Part shown: positions 46,677 through 55,838 of the stretch, in pieces | Numbering within the stretch: the first letter of the stretch is position 1 | Layout of the letters: each line of letters starts with the position of its first letter | Origin: Enemella dayhoffiae | GTDB lineage: Bacteria > Actinomycetota > Actinomycetes > Propionibacteriales > Propionibacteriaceae | Direction: 5' to 3' | Length of the DNA: 64,000 bases | Assembly: GCF_002250625.1 (NCBI RefSeq) | Contig: NZ_NMVQ01000047.1 | Location: 82,118-146,117, forward strand | Program-made: the position numbers and the translations under genes | The notes under the pieces: generated by a model | Told to the model about the DNA's origin: nothing | Databases searched by the model: none | The model's input: only the letters and a program-made list of their open reading frames with translations

Positions 46677-48142
46677 CGAGACTCCGGCCACGCGGCGGCA
46701 TATCGTGCGAGCTGCCGACTGGTCTCCGGGTCCGGACTGAAACTCCCCCGCGGGTCGTCGGGGCCTGACCCGGTGTGCACCAGGTGGGTGGTCGGCCGGT
46801 CCCCCTCCATCGCTCCGGTGAGCTGGCGCACCTCGGACACGAAACGCTGTCGTCGCCCACCCCGCCAGGTGTCGTCGACGAGGGTGACGTGCACGAGGAA
46901 GTCGATGTTGTGCGCGATCTGCCGGTACGCCTCGGTGAGACTCAGCGATCCGCCCTGGGCGATTCGCATGGCCAGGCGATCCATCGTCGCTGCCGCCGAG
47001 TGCGAGTGGGTGGTGCTGAGCGTGCCCGCTCCGGCACTCATCGCCTCGAACATGGTCGCCGCCTCGACCCCGCGGACCTCGCCGACCACGATCCGGGTCA
47101 GGTTCTGTCGCAGCGCCTCGGGCAGCAGGTCGGCCACGGTGAACTCACCCAGCGCTCGGCCGTCCTGCCGCTCTCCCAGGCCGATCCGCGCCTGGAGGGC
47201 GACCATGTTGCTGCGATTGGGCTGCAGGTGGGTGAGCAGTTCATAGTCGGTCTCGATCGTCCCGAACCGTTCCGTGTCAGGAATCGCCGCGATGAGCGCG
47301 CGCAGCAGGGTCGTCTTGCCGGCACCCTGGTCACCCGAGATGACGATGGAGCGGCGGTCCTGGATCGCCGCGTGCAGATAGCGGGCGAGGATCTCGGGCA
47401 GCATCCCGGTCCGGACCAGGTCTGGCAGGGTGACATCGACCAGGGTGTGCTGGCGGATCGTGATCGAGGGCCGGTACGCCAGCCCGAAACCGATCGCGTG
47501 CAACCGGAATCGCTCCCCCAGGGCCAGGGTCATGGTGGGGTGGGCGTCATCAAACGGACGGCTCGGATTCGCCTGCTCACCAAGGAAACGAACAGCCTCC
47601 ACCAGTTCGTCGTCGCTGTCGGCGACTTTGGGGTGGGCGCGGCGAGTCCCGTCCGCGTATTGCACCATGACCGAGTCGTGGCCGTGGATCTCGATGTTCT
47701 CGGCGTCCGCGATTTCAAACAGTGGCTGCATTCGGCCATAGCCGAACATCGCGCTCTCGACCGCTGCGGCGTACCGCTCCTCGAGCGCGTGGGGCCACAT
47801 CGCCGCACCTTCGGCCTGGAGCTGCTCGGCCTTCTCGTGCACGACGCGCCGGATGGTGGCGAGACTGAGCTGGCGCCGATCGGCATCACTGAGCGGCCTG
47901 CCCTCCCGGGCCTGATACTGCTCGGTCTCGGAGATTCGGGTGCCCGCGGCGCGTCGGAGAGCCACGACCAGGCCCCAGTCCAGCTCCCGCGACTCGGCCG
48001 CCGCCTGCGCTCGCGGGGCGGCAGCGATCTGCTCGCGGCGGAAATTGGGTACGCCGGTGATCAGGCCGGGTGCGGTCAGCGGCTCACCGACCGGCGCCTG
48101 GAACAGTTCGACCCCGGCCAGGCGTACGCCCTCCCCGGTCAC
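46673..48142 (-). CDS. tadA: Tad secretion ATPase TadA (CpaF)
   Basis: 489 residues from a GTG overlapping the cpaE stop. GspE/CpaF ATPase: Walker A ISGDQGAGKTTLL near residue 300, Asp box around IETDYELLTHLQ, Walker B RIVVGEVRGVEA, His box SAGAGTLSTTHSHSA. Hexameric motor for pilus assembly at the inner face of the membrane. All catalytic boxes look intact, so the machine is disabled only by the prophage in flp. Confidence 0.94.
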   Translation of the reverse strand: MTGEGVRLAGVELFQAPVGEPLTAPGLITGVPNFRREQIAAAPRAQAAAESRELDWGLVVALRRAAGTRISETEQYQAREGRPLSDADRRQLSLATIRRVVHEKAEQLQAEGAAMWPHALEERYAAAVESAMFGYGRMQPLFEIADAENIEIHGHDSVMVQYADGTRRAHPKVADSDDELVEAVRFLGEQANPSRPFDDAHPTMTLALGERFRLHAIGFGLAYRPSITIRQHTLVDVTLPDLVRTGMLPEILARYLHAAIQDRRSIVISGDQGAGKTTLLRALIAAIPDTERFGTIETDYELLTHLQPNRSNMVALQARIGLGERQDGRALGEFTVADLLPEALRQNLTRIVVGEVRGVEAATMFEAMSAGAGTLSTTHSHSAAATMDRLAMRIAQGGSLSLTEAYRQIAHNIDFLVHVTLVDDTWRGGRRQRFVSEVRQLTGAMEGDRPTTHLVHTGSGPDDPRGSFSPDPETSRQLARYAAAWPESR

Positions 48143-48915
48143 GGCCGGATCCCGGTTGCCTGGGTCCGCACCGACAGCTCGGAGGCGGCCGCGCGGATTC
48201 CCTTGGCCAGGTGGCCGTGGCGGAATCGGCGCGACTCGGGCTCGCCGTCGGACCACACCCGGGCCGAGCCGGGATCCGTGGGCAACGAGGCCCACACCGA
48301 GACCCCGAACTGTTCGCTGATCTCCTTTGCCCCATAGGGATCACCGGCGCCGATCAGACAGAGACCGAGCTCGGTTCCGGCGTTCTGCTGCTCCATCCGC
48401 TGCTGCAGGGCAGGCAGGTGCAGGCGTACGCCGGCCAGGTGGCGCAGGGTGCATCTGGTGACCAGCAGCACGACATCGGCGATGGACACCAACGGCGCGG
48501 GCAGACCCTCGCCGACTCGCCCCCCGTCGATGATCACGGCGTTGCCCGACCGGGACAGCCCGTGCAGCGCCTCGGCCAACTCGGCCCACACCGGTCCGAA
48601 CAGCGACGGGGCCCCAGGGTGGCTGAAACCGGGCAGCAGGATGCGTCGGTGATCGCGGTCGTCCTTGGTGAGGCGCAGGCAGTGCACCAGCAGCTCGGGG
48701 GCGAGCGGACGCAGCTCGCGATGCGCGCGGGCCAGCCCGCCCAGCCCACGACCGAGCGCCGAGACGCCGTGCAGGTGCCCGGCCAGCACCGACTGCGCCG
48801 GTTGTCGATCGGCGTCGACCAGCAGGGCGTCACCGGGCCAGGTCAGGGCGAGACCGAGCGCCGTCGTGGTGACGCCGGGCGCCCCGGCCGCTGAGGCGAG
48901 AAGGACCGTCGGCAT
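48139..48915 (-). CDS. cpaE: CpaE/TadZ-like pilus localisation protein
   Basis: 258 residues, MinD/ParA-like. The N-terminus TVLLASAAGAPGVTTTALGL has the deviant Walker A shape but lacks its lysines, and VIIDGGRVGEG replaces the usual second motif, so ATP hydrolysis may be lost. TadZ/CpaE proteins place the Tad machine in the cell. GTGA overlap with tadA; one base separates it from cpaB. Confidence 0.8.
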   Translation of the reverse strand: MPTVLLASAAGAPGVTTTALGLALTWPGDALLVDADRQPAQSVLAGHLHGVSALGRGLGGLARAHRELRPLAPELLVHCLRLTKDDRDHRRILLPGFSHPGAPSLFGPVWAELAEALHGLSRSGNAVIIDGGRVGEGLPAPLVSIADVVLLVTRCTLRHLAGVRLHLPALQQRMEQQNAGTELGLCLIGAGDPYGAKEISEQFGVSVWASLPTDPGSARVWSDGEPESRRFRHGHLAKGIRAAASELSVRTQATGIRP

Positions 48916-48916
48916 C

Positions 48917-49591
48917 TCACTGACCCGCTTCCTTGACCAGGGCCAGCCGTTCCGCTGCGGCGAGTTCGGCGACCTGTTGGGCCAGCGATTGATCCACCCT
49001 GACGTCCACCAGCACCGCCACCCCGTCGGGCCCGGTTCGCGGCGGTGCGGCAACGGTGGCCGTGACGACCGGGACCGGTGGTCCGGATGCCGGCTGGCCG
49101 GGCTGCTTGCGCGGGTCCTCCAGCGGGACGAGCCGAACCGGGGTGCCCACCGGGAGGTCGCCGGTGGGCAGCCGTCCCGGGGCGAGTTTGAGACCGACCT
49201 GACTGGCGCCGCGGTCCAGGCTCGGCGTACCGACCGAACCCTTCGCCAGCAACGCGCCCTCCGGAAGTTCAACCAGCGCCCGTTTTCCGACCAGGGCGGG
49301 GATTTCCGCGGCAGGAACCGTGCTGACACCGACGGTGCTTCCGACGTCGATCGAGCGCAGGTCCCCGCTGCGGATCACTTCTCCGCGCGGGATCCGGTGG
49401 GACACGACCACCACCTCGGTGGTGGTGACGAGTTGCTGCCAGAGCAGGGCCGCTCCCAGGCCACCGAGGGCGATGGCCAGCAGACCAGCAGCGATCCAGC
49501 GAGGTTGCCGTCGCGTCCGGACCCGGCCCGGCTCCCCGGGGGGCGGTTCGGACGTCCCGAAAGGGGCTTGCTGCTGCGTGGTGGCGGTCAT
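48917..49591 (-). CDS. cpaB: CpaB/RcpC-like SAF-domain pilus protein
   Basis: 224 residues. Cytoplasmic Gln/Pro/Arg lead, one membrane helix (WIAAGLLAIALGGLGAALLW), then an SAF domain (SHRIPRGEVIRSGDLRSIDV, PAAEIPALVGKRALVELPEG, KGSVGTP). SAF/CpaB proteins may bind peptidoglycan and stabilise the pilus channel. First gene of the tad operon; its promoter must lie in 49592-49825. A longer start within that region is less likely. Confidence 0.82.
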   Translation of the reverse strand: MTATTQQQAPFGTSEPPPGEPGRVRTRRQPRWIAAGLLAIALGGLGAALLWQQLVTTTEVVVVSHRIPRGEVIRSGDLRSIDVGSTVGVSTVPAAEIPALVGKRALVELPEGALLAKGSVGTPSLDRGASQVGLKLAPGRLPTGDLPVGTPVRLVPLEDPRKQPGQPASGPPVPVVTATVAAPPRTGPDGVAVLVDVRVDQSLAQQVAELAAAERLALVKEAGQ

Positions 49592-49825
49592 CGTGCGTCC
49601 CCCTGGGTGGCCCCGGGGGTCGAACTGTCCCGTCCGCGGAAGGGGTCGTTCGATGGGCGCCGGGGGTGAGGCGTCTTCGTGGCACCAGATTGGTGTGCCC
49701 CAGGTCACACTGGGAACCTAAACCGTTGCGGCGTTATGGAATCGTTATGCTTCGAACCGAGCGCGCCGACTTGCACGGTCGCGACGCGAGCGCCGGATAG
49801 GCCGCCGATCCTGTAGTCTTTGAGT
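49592..49825. promoter_or_regulatory. Divergent promoter region of the tad operon and rrf2 gene
   Basis: 234 bp without a gene. TAGTCT at 49813-49818 is a possible -10 for the Rrf2-type gene, 8 bp from its ATG. AGTCT and AGACT arms around TTGAGTATG overlap the start codon and may be an operator. No clear promoter for cpaB was found by eye. Confidence 0.35.
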
Positions 49826-50239
49826 ATGAGACTTGAGGTAACGCGCCGCGCCGAGCTGGCGGTGCAGGCCGTGGCCGCACTGGCCGAGCACGGTCGGCTC
49901 AAGTCGGGGGCGCTGGCCACGGTGTTGTCGACGACTCCCGGGTTCGTCGCGCAGGTGATCAACCCGCTGGTCAAGGCCGGTTTCGTACGCTCCGACCCGG
50001 GACCCAGCGGCGGCTATGCGCTGCGCGAGGCGGGTGAGGCGGCGACGGTTCTGGACGTGATCGAGGCCGTCGACGGGCCCACCGACACCGGCCAGTGCGT
50101 GGTGCTGGATCGCCCCTGCTCCGGCGCCGAGCCGTGCGTGCTGCACACCGCGTGGGCGCGGGCCCGCCACGAGCTGGTGGGCAGCCTCGCCGCCACCCCG
50201 GCCGCGGGTTGGCGTACCCAAGAACGAACGACCAACTGA
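49826..50239 (+). CDS. Rrf2-family regulator, NsrR-type
   Basis: 137 residues, ATG chosen over a TTG two codons earlier. Winged HTH (RRAELAVQAVAALAEHG, LSTTPGFVAQVINPLVKAG, GPSGGYAL) and three Cys in GQCVVLDRPCSGAEPCVLH for an Fe-S cluster. NsrR-type proteins sense nitric oxide. The gene is directly upstream of the di-iron repair gene, an arrangement pointing to nitrosative stress control. Confidence 0.85.
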   Translation: MRLEVTRRAELAVQAVAALAEHGRLKSGALATVLSTTPGFVAQVINPLVKAGFVRSDPGPSGGYALREAGEAATVLDVIEAVDGPTDTGQCVVLDRPCSGAEPCVLHTAWARARHELVGSLAATPAAGWRTQERTTN

Positions 50240-50274
50240 CCGCCCGCCTGAACATCGCAACGAGAGGAAGCCTC

Positions 50275-50970
50275 ATGACCACGACGATCGCGACCAACGA
50301 GACCCTGGGTGACCTGGTCACCGCCGACCCGCGCCGAGCCCGGGTGCTGGAGAAGTTCGGCCTGGACTACTGCTGCGGCGGGCAGCGAACACTGGGTGAG
50401 GCGGCCGCGGCCGCCGGCGTCGACGCCACCGAGGTGGCCGACGCGCTCGACCTGGCCGACCCGGAGCCGGCGCCCGAATGGCAGTCGCTCGGGATGGGTG
50501 AGCTGGCGCGGCACGTCGTGGACACCCACCACTCCTACCTGTGGGAGGAGCTGAAGCCGCTGGGGGAGCTCGTCGACAAGGTGCACCGGGTGCACGGCGA
50601 GCGGCACCCGGAACTGACCCGCGTCGCCGAGGCGTACCGACTGGCCGTCGCCGACCTGGAACCGCACCTGTTCAAGGAGGAGCGGATCCTGTTTCCGGGG
50701 ATCGAGCGGCTGGCTTCGACGGGCTCAGCCAGCGGAAGTGGGGAGGCGCTGCGCGGGCCGATCACCCAGATGCTGCGCGAGCATGACTATGTCGGCGAGC
50801 TGATGACCGAGATCCACGAGCTGACCGACGGGTTCACCGCGCCGGCCGACGGGTGCGCGTCCTATCAGCAGATGATGAGCCGCCTGGGGCAGCTCGAGCA
50901 CGACCTGCACGAGCACATCCACAAGGAGAACAACGTGCTCTTCCCGCGGGTGCTGGCCTTTGGCGCGTGA
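50275..50970 (+). CDS. ric: Iron-sulfur cluster repair di-iron protein (RIC/ScdA/YtfE)
   Basis: 231 residues, ATG after GAGAGGAAG. ScdA_N domain (LGDLVTADPRRARVLEKFGL, DYCCGG) followed by a hemerythrin-like four-helix bundle with His/Glu ligands (VVDTHHSYLWEEL, HLFKEERILFPG, LREHDYVGEL, HEHIHKENNVLFPR). Repairs Fe-S clusters damaged by NO. Odd: a copy of a dispersed repeat (50712-50730) lies in frame inside the gene, encoding ASTGSAS in the loop after LFPGIERL. Confidence 0.92.
   Translation: MTTTIATNETLGDLVTADPRRARVLEKFGLDYCCGGQRTLGEAAAAAGVDATEVADALDLADPEPAPEWQSLGMGELARHVVDTHHSYLWEELKPLGELVDKVHRVHGERHPELTRVAEAYRLAVADLEPHLFKEERILFPGIERLASTGSASGSGEALRGPITQMLREHDYVGELMTEIHELTDGFTAPADGCASYQQMMSRLGQLEHDLHEHIHKENNVLFPRVLAFGA
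50712..50730 (+). repeat. GGCTTCGAC(A/G)GGCTCAGCC repeat, copy in ric
   Basis: 19-bp copy matching 18 of 19 bases with 51277-51295. Here it is inside a coding region and stays in frame. Confidence 0.7.
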
Positions 50971-50984
50971 ACCCAGCTGAAGGG

Positions 50985-51239
50985 TCAGCCGGCGCTGCGC
51001 CTGCGGATCTGCCCGATCACCAGGAACGCGATCCCGGCGACGACGGCCAGGGCGATCCCGGCGATGGCCCAGGGGCTGATGTCGGAGCCGGTGTCGGCCA
51101 GACCGCCCACGGTGGCGCGCTTGGCGGTCAGCAGCCACAGGGCGAACGCCACCAGCGCGAACGCGGCCGCGGCGATGGTCGCCACCGGAACCCGCGGCAT
51201 CGAGCGGGCCTTGACCCGCAACGGACGAGTGCGCCTCAT
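50985..51239 (-). CDS. Two-helix membrane protein, 84 residues
   Basis: Basic lead ([12 protein letters not shown]), membrane helices [19 protein letters not shown] and [20 protein letters not shown], and an Arg-rich end. Convergent with ric. Unknown small membrane protein of the kind common in actinobacteria. Confidence 0.65.
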   Translation of the reverse strand: MRRTRPLRVKARSMPRVPVATIAAAAFALVAFALWLLTAKRATVGGLADTGSDISPWAIAGIALAVVAGIAFLVIGQIRRRSAG

Positions 51240-51276
51240 GCGGTCGAGGTTACCCGACCCGGGGTGCCTGCGGGAG

Positions 51277-51295
51277 GGCTTCGACAGGCTCAGCC
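51277..51295 (+). repeat. GGCTTCGACAGGCTCAGCC repeat, intergenic copy
   Basis: Lies 31 bp before the hemY start. The inner bases CTTCGACAGGCTCAG recur in many actinobacterial genomes as a dispersed element, from memory. Its function is not known. Confidence 0.7.
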
Positions 51296-51325
51296 GGCGA
51301 GGGCGAGCGGAGTAGGGTCGCCGAC

Positions 51326-52672
51326 GTGAAGAGGGTTGTCGTGATCGGGGCCGGCCTGGCTGGCCTGGTGGCCGCTCGACGGCTGGTCGAGCAGGGGCAT
51401 CAGGTGCAGCTGCTGGAGGCGTCCGACCGGGTCGGCGGACAGGTGCACACGGTCGACTTCCACAGGTTGCCGGTCGATGTGGGCGCGGAGTCGATGCACC
51501 TGGGCGCCCCGCAGCTCGCCGCCCTGGTCGACGGTCTCGGGCTGACCGGTGAGGTGGTCGGCGCCAACCCCGGCAGTTCCTGGCTGCACACCCGTCGTGG
51601 GCTCACCCATTTGCCCGCCGGGGTCGGTCCGACCGGACCCACCCGATTGGGTCCGGTGCTGAAGTCGGGGCTGTTGTCCCCGTTCGCGCTGGCCCGGGCC
51701 GGGCTGGAACCGCTGCTGGCGCGCAAGATCGACGGTGACCTTTCGGTCGGCGAGTTCACCACCCGGCGGTTCGGCCGGGCGGTGACCGAGACGTTCGTGG
51801 ACCCGCTGTTGGGCAACCTGCACGCCGGTGACGTGGACCGGCTCAGCCTGGTCTCGACGGCACCCCAGTTGCTGCCGGTGGCCCGCGCGGGAAAGTCGCT
51901 GGTGCTGCGCAAACGACCCGCGCCGCCTCCGGGGGCGGCGCAGGTACCGATGTTCGCCTCCTTCCCCGACGGGTTGCGTCGGCTGATCGACGGCCTGGCG
52001 GACGGGTTGTCGGTACGCCTGGGCGCGCCCGCGCGGGCGCTGGGGCGTACGCCGCAGGGCTGGCGGGTGGACACCGACACCGAGACCCTGGAGGCCGACG
52101 AGGTGCTGCTCGCGATGCCCGCCGCGGTGGCCGCCGACCTGCTGGCGCCCCACTTCGCCGATACGGCTTCGGTGCTGACCGAGGGCCGCGTCGCCGACGT
52201 GGCGACCATTGTGCTGGCGTACCCGGCCGCGGTCGCGACAAATCGAACCCTGGCAGGAGGAAACGGGATCCTGCTCAACTCGCGTTCGGGGCGGCTGGTC
52301 AAGGCGGCCACCTTCCTCTCCCGCAAGTGGGGGCATCTGGAATCTGATGAGGTGTTCCTGGTTCGGGCCTCGGCGGGTCGGGCAGGCAGCGACGTGCTGG
52401 AGTTGCTCGACGACGACGGGCTGGCGCGGCGGGTGCACAAGGAATTGTCCGAGCTGGTGGGGATTTCGGCGCGTCCGGTCGATCAGCTGGTCACCCGCTG
52501 GAACGGGGCCTACCCGCAGCTCGAGGTGGGGCACGCCGCCCGGATGCTGCGGGTGCGGGAGCAGCTCGCCGGTTCGGGGGTACGCCTGGTCGGCTCCGCT
52601 TTCGACGGGCTGGGCATGCCGTCGGTGGTGAAGTCGGCCGAGGCCGCGGTGGCCGCGGTCGGCGAACGATGA
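51326..52672 (+). CDS. hemY: Protoporphyrinogen/coproporphyrinogen III oxidase (HemY/CgoX)
   Basis: 448 residues from a GTG. FAD site [17 protein letters not shown] with the acidic [14 protein letters not shown], and C-terminal FAD segment [20 protein letters not shown]. Actinobacterial HemY enzymes act on coproporphyrinogen III in the coproporphyrin-dependent haem pathway. Ends in an overlap with cobQ, which shares the tetrapyrrole theme. Confidence 0.88.
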   Translation: MKRVVVIGAGLAGLVAARRLVEQGHQVQLLEASDRVGGQVHTVDFHRLPVDVGAESMHLGAPQLAALVDGLGLTGEVVGANPGSSWLHTRRGLTHLPAGVGPTGPTRLGPVLKSGLLSPFALARAGLEPLLARKIDGDLSVGEFTTRRFGRAVTETFVDPLLGNLHAGDVDRLSLVSTAPQLLPVARAGKSLVLRKRPAPPPGAAQVPMFASFPDGLRRLIDGLADGLSVRLGAPARALGRTPQGWRVDTDTETLEADEVLLAMPAAVAADLLAPHFADTASVLTEGRVADVATIVLAYPAAVATNRTLAGGNGILLNSRSGRLVKAATFLSRKWGHLESDEVFLVRASAGRAGSDVLELLDDDGLARRVHKELSELVGISARPVDQLVTRWNGAYPQLEVGHAARMLRVREQLAGSGVRLVGSAFDGLGMPSVVKSAEAAVAAVGER

Positions 52673-54144
52673 GTGGGCTGCTGCTGGCCGGCACCAACTC
52701 CGACGCCGGCAAGTCGCTGCTGGTCGCCGGGCTCTGCCGATCCCTTGCCCGCCGGGGAATCCGGGTGGCGCCCTTCAAAGCGCAGAACATGTCGAACAAC
52801 TCGATGGTGTGTCTGGACCCCGACGGCACCCCCGCCGAGATCGGTCGCGCCCAGTGGACCCAGGCCGTCGCCGCCCGGATCACCCCGACCTCGGCGATGA
52901 ACCCGGTGCTGCTCAAACCCGGCACCGACCGGCGCTCCTTCGTGGTGCTCCGCGGACACCCGGCCGGCGCCCTGGAGGCGGGACAGTACGCCACCGGCCG
53001 GCGGCAGCTCGCGGAGGCCGCTTTTGCCGCGTACGCAGAACTTGACGATCAGGTCGACCTGGTCGTGTGCGAGGGGGCCGGGTCGCCGGCGGAGATCAAC
53101 CTGCGCGCCGGGGACTACGTGAACCTGGGGCTGGCGCGGCAGTTCGGGCTGCCGGTGAGCGTGATCGGCGACATCGACCGCGGCGGGGTGCTCGCCTCCT
53201 TCTTCGGCACCTGGGCGCTGCTCGAACGGGAGGACCGCGCGTTGCTGAATTCCTTTGTGGTGAACAAGTTCCGCGGTGATGTCGGCGTGCTGCAGCCGGG
53301 TCTGGATGAGATCAGCGTACGCACCGGCATACCGTTCGCGGGCGTGCTGCCGTGGCTCGACGAGGTCTGGATCGACTCCGAGGACGCCCATCGCACCGAC
53401 CGCTGGACCGACGCCGAGGCACGCCCGGGGATTGGCGAACTGCGCGTGGCGGTCGTGCGGTTTCCGCGGGTGTCCAACGCCACCGACGTGGAGGCGCTGG
53501 CCGCCGAACCCGGTGTCGAGGTCGTGGTCACCGCCAACCCGAGCACGGTCGCCGGGGCCGACCTGGTGGTGCTACCGGGCAGCCGGGCCACCGTGTCCGA
53601 CCTGGCCTGGTTACGGGGGCGGGGCCTGGCCGAGGCGCTGGCGGCTCGGGTCGAGGCCGGTCGACCGGTGCTCGGCATCTGCGGCGGCTATCAGATGCTC
53701 GCCGAGGTGATCGACGACCCGGTCGAGTCCCGCGCCGGGCGCGTGGCCGGGCTCGGACTGCTGTCGACCCGGGTCGAGTTCGCCGAGGAGAAGGCGCTCG
53801 GTCTGCCGGTCGGGGAGTGGGCAGGGATCAGCGTCGGCGGCTACGAGATCCACCACGGGCACGTCGCCCCCGTCACCAGCGCCGACCCGTTCCCCGGCGG
53901 GATGCGGATCGGCCCGGTGTGGGGAACCATGTGGCACGGCTGCTTCGAGCATGACACGTTCCGGCGAGCCTGGCTGGCGCAGATCGCGGCCGCGGTCGGA
54001 TCGGACTGGGCGCCCAGCCCGGGCGTACCGGGGTTTGGCGAGCGGCGCGAGCTGATGCTGGAGCGGGTCGCCGACGCCGTGGACACCCATCTCGACCTCG
54101 AGCTGCTGGGGATTGCCGCCAACGAGGTTGAGCGTGAACGGTGA
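52669..54144 (+). CDS. cobQ: Cobyric acid synthase CobQ
   Basis: 491 residues, ATG overlapping the hemY stop. N-terminal P-loop amidoligase domain ([44 protein letters not shown]) and C-terminal glutamine amidotransferase with nucleophile Cys in [11 protein letters not shown] and His in YEIHHGHV. Amidates four side chains of adenosyl-cobyrinic acid diamide. No cobalamin riboswitch was seen upstream, consistent with its overlap with hemY. Confidence 0.95.
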   Translation: MSGLLLAGTNSDAGKSLLVAGLCRSLARRGIRVAPFKAQNMSNNSMVCLDPDGTPAEIGRAQWTQAVAARITPTSAMNPVLLKPGTDRRSFVVLRGHPAGALEAGQYATGRRQLAEAAFAAYAELDDQVDLVVCEGAGSPAEINLRAGDYVNLGLARQFGLPVSVIGDIDRGGVLASFFGTWALLEREDRALLNSFVVNKFRGDVGVLQPGLDEISVRTGIPFAGVLPWLDEVWIDSEDAHRTDRWTDAEARPGIGELRVAVVRFPRVSNATDVEALAAEPGVEVVVTANPSTVAGADLVVLPGSRATVSDLAWLRGRGLAEALAARVEAGRPVLGICGGYQMLAEVIDDPVESRAGRVAGLGLLSTRVEFAEEKALGLPVGEWAGISVGGYEIHHGHVAPVTSADPFPGGMRIGPVWGTMWHGCFEHDTFRRAWLAQIAAAVGSDWAPSPGVPGFGERRELMLERVADAVDTHLDLELLGIAANEVERER

Positions 54145-54203
54145 CGAATTCCGGGGACAACAACTGACAAAGTGCGTCGGGGCGGCGGGCTAGAGTCGGG
54201 CCC

Positions 54204-54992
54204 ATGCAGATGGGAGCGCACGTCGACCAGACCGACCCGGTGGCCGAGGCGGTGGCCCGCGGTGCCGAGGTGGTGCAGTTCTTCCTCGGCAACCCGCAGA
54301 GCTGGAAGGGTCCACAACTGGCGTACGCTAGGGGTGCGGGCGCGCTGAAGCAGGCCGCAGCCGACGCCGGGGTCACGCTCTATGTGCACGCGCCCTATGC
54401 GATCAACGTGGCGAGCCTGAACAACCGGATCCGGATCCCCGGGCGCAAGCTGCTGCAGCAGCACGTCCGGATGGCCGCCGAGGTGGGGGCCGCCGGGGTG
54501 ATCGTGCACGGTGGACACCTGGGTGCCGAGGAGGACGCCGAGAAGGGGTTCGACAACTGGCGCAAGTGCATCGAAGGCCTCGAGCTGCCGATCCCGCTGC
54601 TGATCGAGAACACCGCCGGCGGCGACAACGCGATGGCCCGCCGACTGGAGCGGATCGAGCGGCTGTGGACCGCGGTGCAGGCGGCCGAGGGCGCCGAGCG
54701 GGTCGGCTTCTGCCTGGACACCTGCCACGCCCACGCCGGCGGCAACGAACTGGTCGGCCTGGTCGAGAAGATCCGCGGGATCACCGGACGCATCGACCTG
54801 GTGCACGTCAACGACTCCCGCGACCAGTTCGACTCCGGCGCCGACCGACACGCCAACCTGGGCACCGGCAACTGCGATCCCGAGGGCCTGGCCGAGGTGT
54901 GCCGCTCGTCGGCCGCCCCGCTGCTGCTGGAGACACCCGGCGGAGTCGACGAACACGTCGCCGACCTCGACTGGCTGCGGGAGAGGGTCTGA
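54204..54992 (+). CDS. nfo: Deoxyribonuclease IV (AP endonuclease)
   Basis: 262 residues. TIM-barrel zinc enzyme: QMGAHVDQ at the start, YVHAPYAINVAS, VIVHGGHLG, LIENTAGG, FCLDTCHAHAGG and DLVHVNDSRDQFDSGADRH hold the metal ligands, ending with LLLETPGG. Cuts DNA at abasic sites in base-excision repair. Slightly shorter than E. coli Nfo (285), normal for actinobacteria. Confidence 0.93.
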   Translation: MQMGAHVDQTDPVAEAVARGAEVVQFFLGNPQSWKGPQLAYARGAGALKQAAADAGVTLYVHAPYAINVASLNNRIRIPGRKLLQQHVRMAAEVGAAGVIVHGGHLGAEEDAEKGFDNWRKCIEGLELPIPLLIENTAGGDNAMARRLERIERLWTAVQAAEGAERVGFCLDTCHAHAGGNELVGLVEKIRGITGRIDLVHVNDSRDQFDSGADRHANLGTGNCDPEGLAEVCRSSAAPLLLETPGGVDEHVADLDWLRERV

Positions 54993-55011
54993 CCGGTACT
55001 AGGGTTTCACC

Positions 55012-55779
55012 ATGCCCACTGCCCTGATCACCGGTGGTACCGCCGGCATTGGCGCCACGTTCGCACGCCAGCTCGCTGCTCGTGGTGACGACCTCGTCCT
55101 GGTGGCCCGCGACGCCGAGCGGCTGGAGGCGTACGCCGACGAACTGCACGGGAGCTACGGCGTACGCGTGGACACGCTGACCACCGACCTCGCCGACCGG
55201 GAGCAGACGCTGGCCGTCGCCCGCCGCCTGGAGGACCCCGAGCAGCCGATCGACCTGCTGATCAACAACGCCGGCTTCGGGCTGCGCTCCGACCTGCTCA
55301 ACCCCGACACCTCCGCCGACGAGCGGGCGCTGGACGTGATGTGCCGCGCGGTGCTGATCCTCGGCGGGGCGGCCGGGCGCGCGATGAAGGCGCGCGGGCA
55401 CGGCCGGATCATCAACACCTCCTCCAGCGCCGGGTTCATCGCGATGGGCCACTATTCGGCGATCAAGGCGTGGGTGACCGCCTATTCCGAGAGCCTCGCC
55501 ACCCAACTGCGCGGGACCGGGGTGACCGTCACGGCGTTGTGCCCGGGCTGGGTGCACACCGAGTTCCACGACCGGGCCAACATCAACGCCAGCTCGATCC
55601 CGGCCTGGGCGTGGATCGACGTCGATCGGCTGGTCGCCGAGGCTCTCGCCGACGCCGAACGCGGCAAGGTGATCTCGGTGCCCACCCCGCTGTGGAAGGG
55701 CGCGATCGCCGCTGCCCGGGTGGCACCCCGCTCGATCATCCGCACGGTCTCGGGAGCCCTCACCTCCCGGCGCCACTGA
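55012..55779 (+). CDS. Short-chain dehydrogenase, possible lipid reductase
   Basis: 255 residues. Rossmann motif ITGGTAGIGATFARQL, NNAG at residue 83-86, active-site Ser in INTSSSAG, then YSAIK (Tyr-x-x-x-Lys), and CPGWVHTEFHDR. The C-terminal ISVPTPLWKGAIAAARVAPR suits DltE/YqjQ-type SDRs acting on lipids. With the following PlsC and AgpS genes it may reduce an acyl- or alkyl-dihydroxyacetone phosphate, which is inference. Confidence 0.85.
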   Translation: MPTALITGGTAGIGATFARQLAARGDDLVLVARDAERLEAYADELHGSYGVRVDTLTTDLADREQTLAVARRLEDPEQPIDLLINNAGFGLRSDLLNPDTSADERALDVMCRAVLILGGAAGRAMKARGHGRIINTSSSAGFIAMGHYSAIKAWVTAYSESLATQLRGTGVTVTALCPGWVHTEFHDRANINASSIPAWAWIDVDRLVAEALADAERGKVISVPTPLWKGAIAAARVAPRSIIRTVSGALTSRRH

Positions 55780-55838
55780 CCCGGCGTGCCGAGCCAGTCA
55801 GCGGACATTGGGACAACCGAACCGGAGGGCAATAGTCT

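Noticed and set aside
46775..48337. 520-codon plus-strand frame over tadA
   Set aside because: Shadow; tadA carries intact Walker and His boxes.
52600..52680. Cobalamin riboswitch expected before cobQ
   Set aside because: cobQ overlaps the end of hemY; no B12-box sequence or leader space is present.
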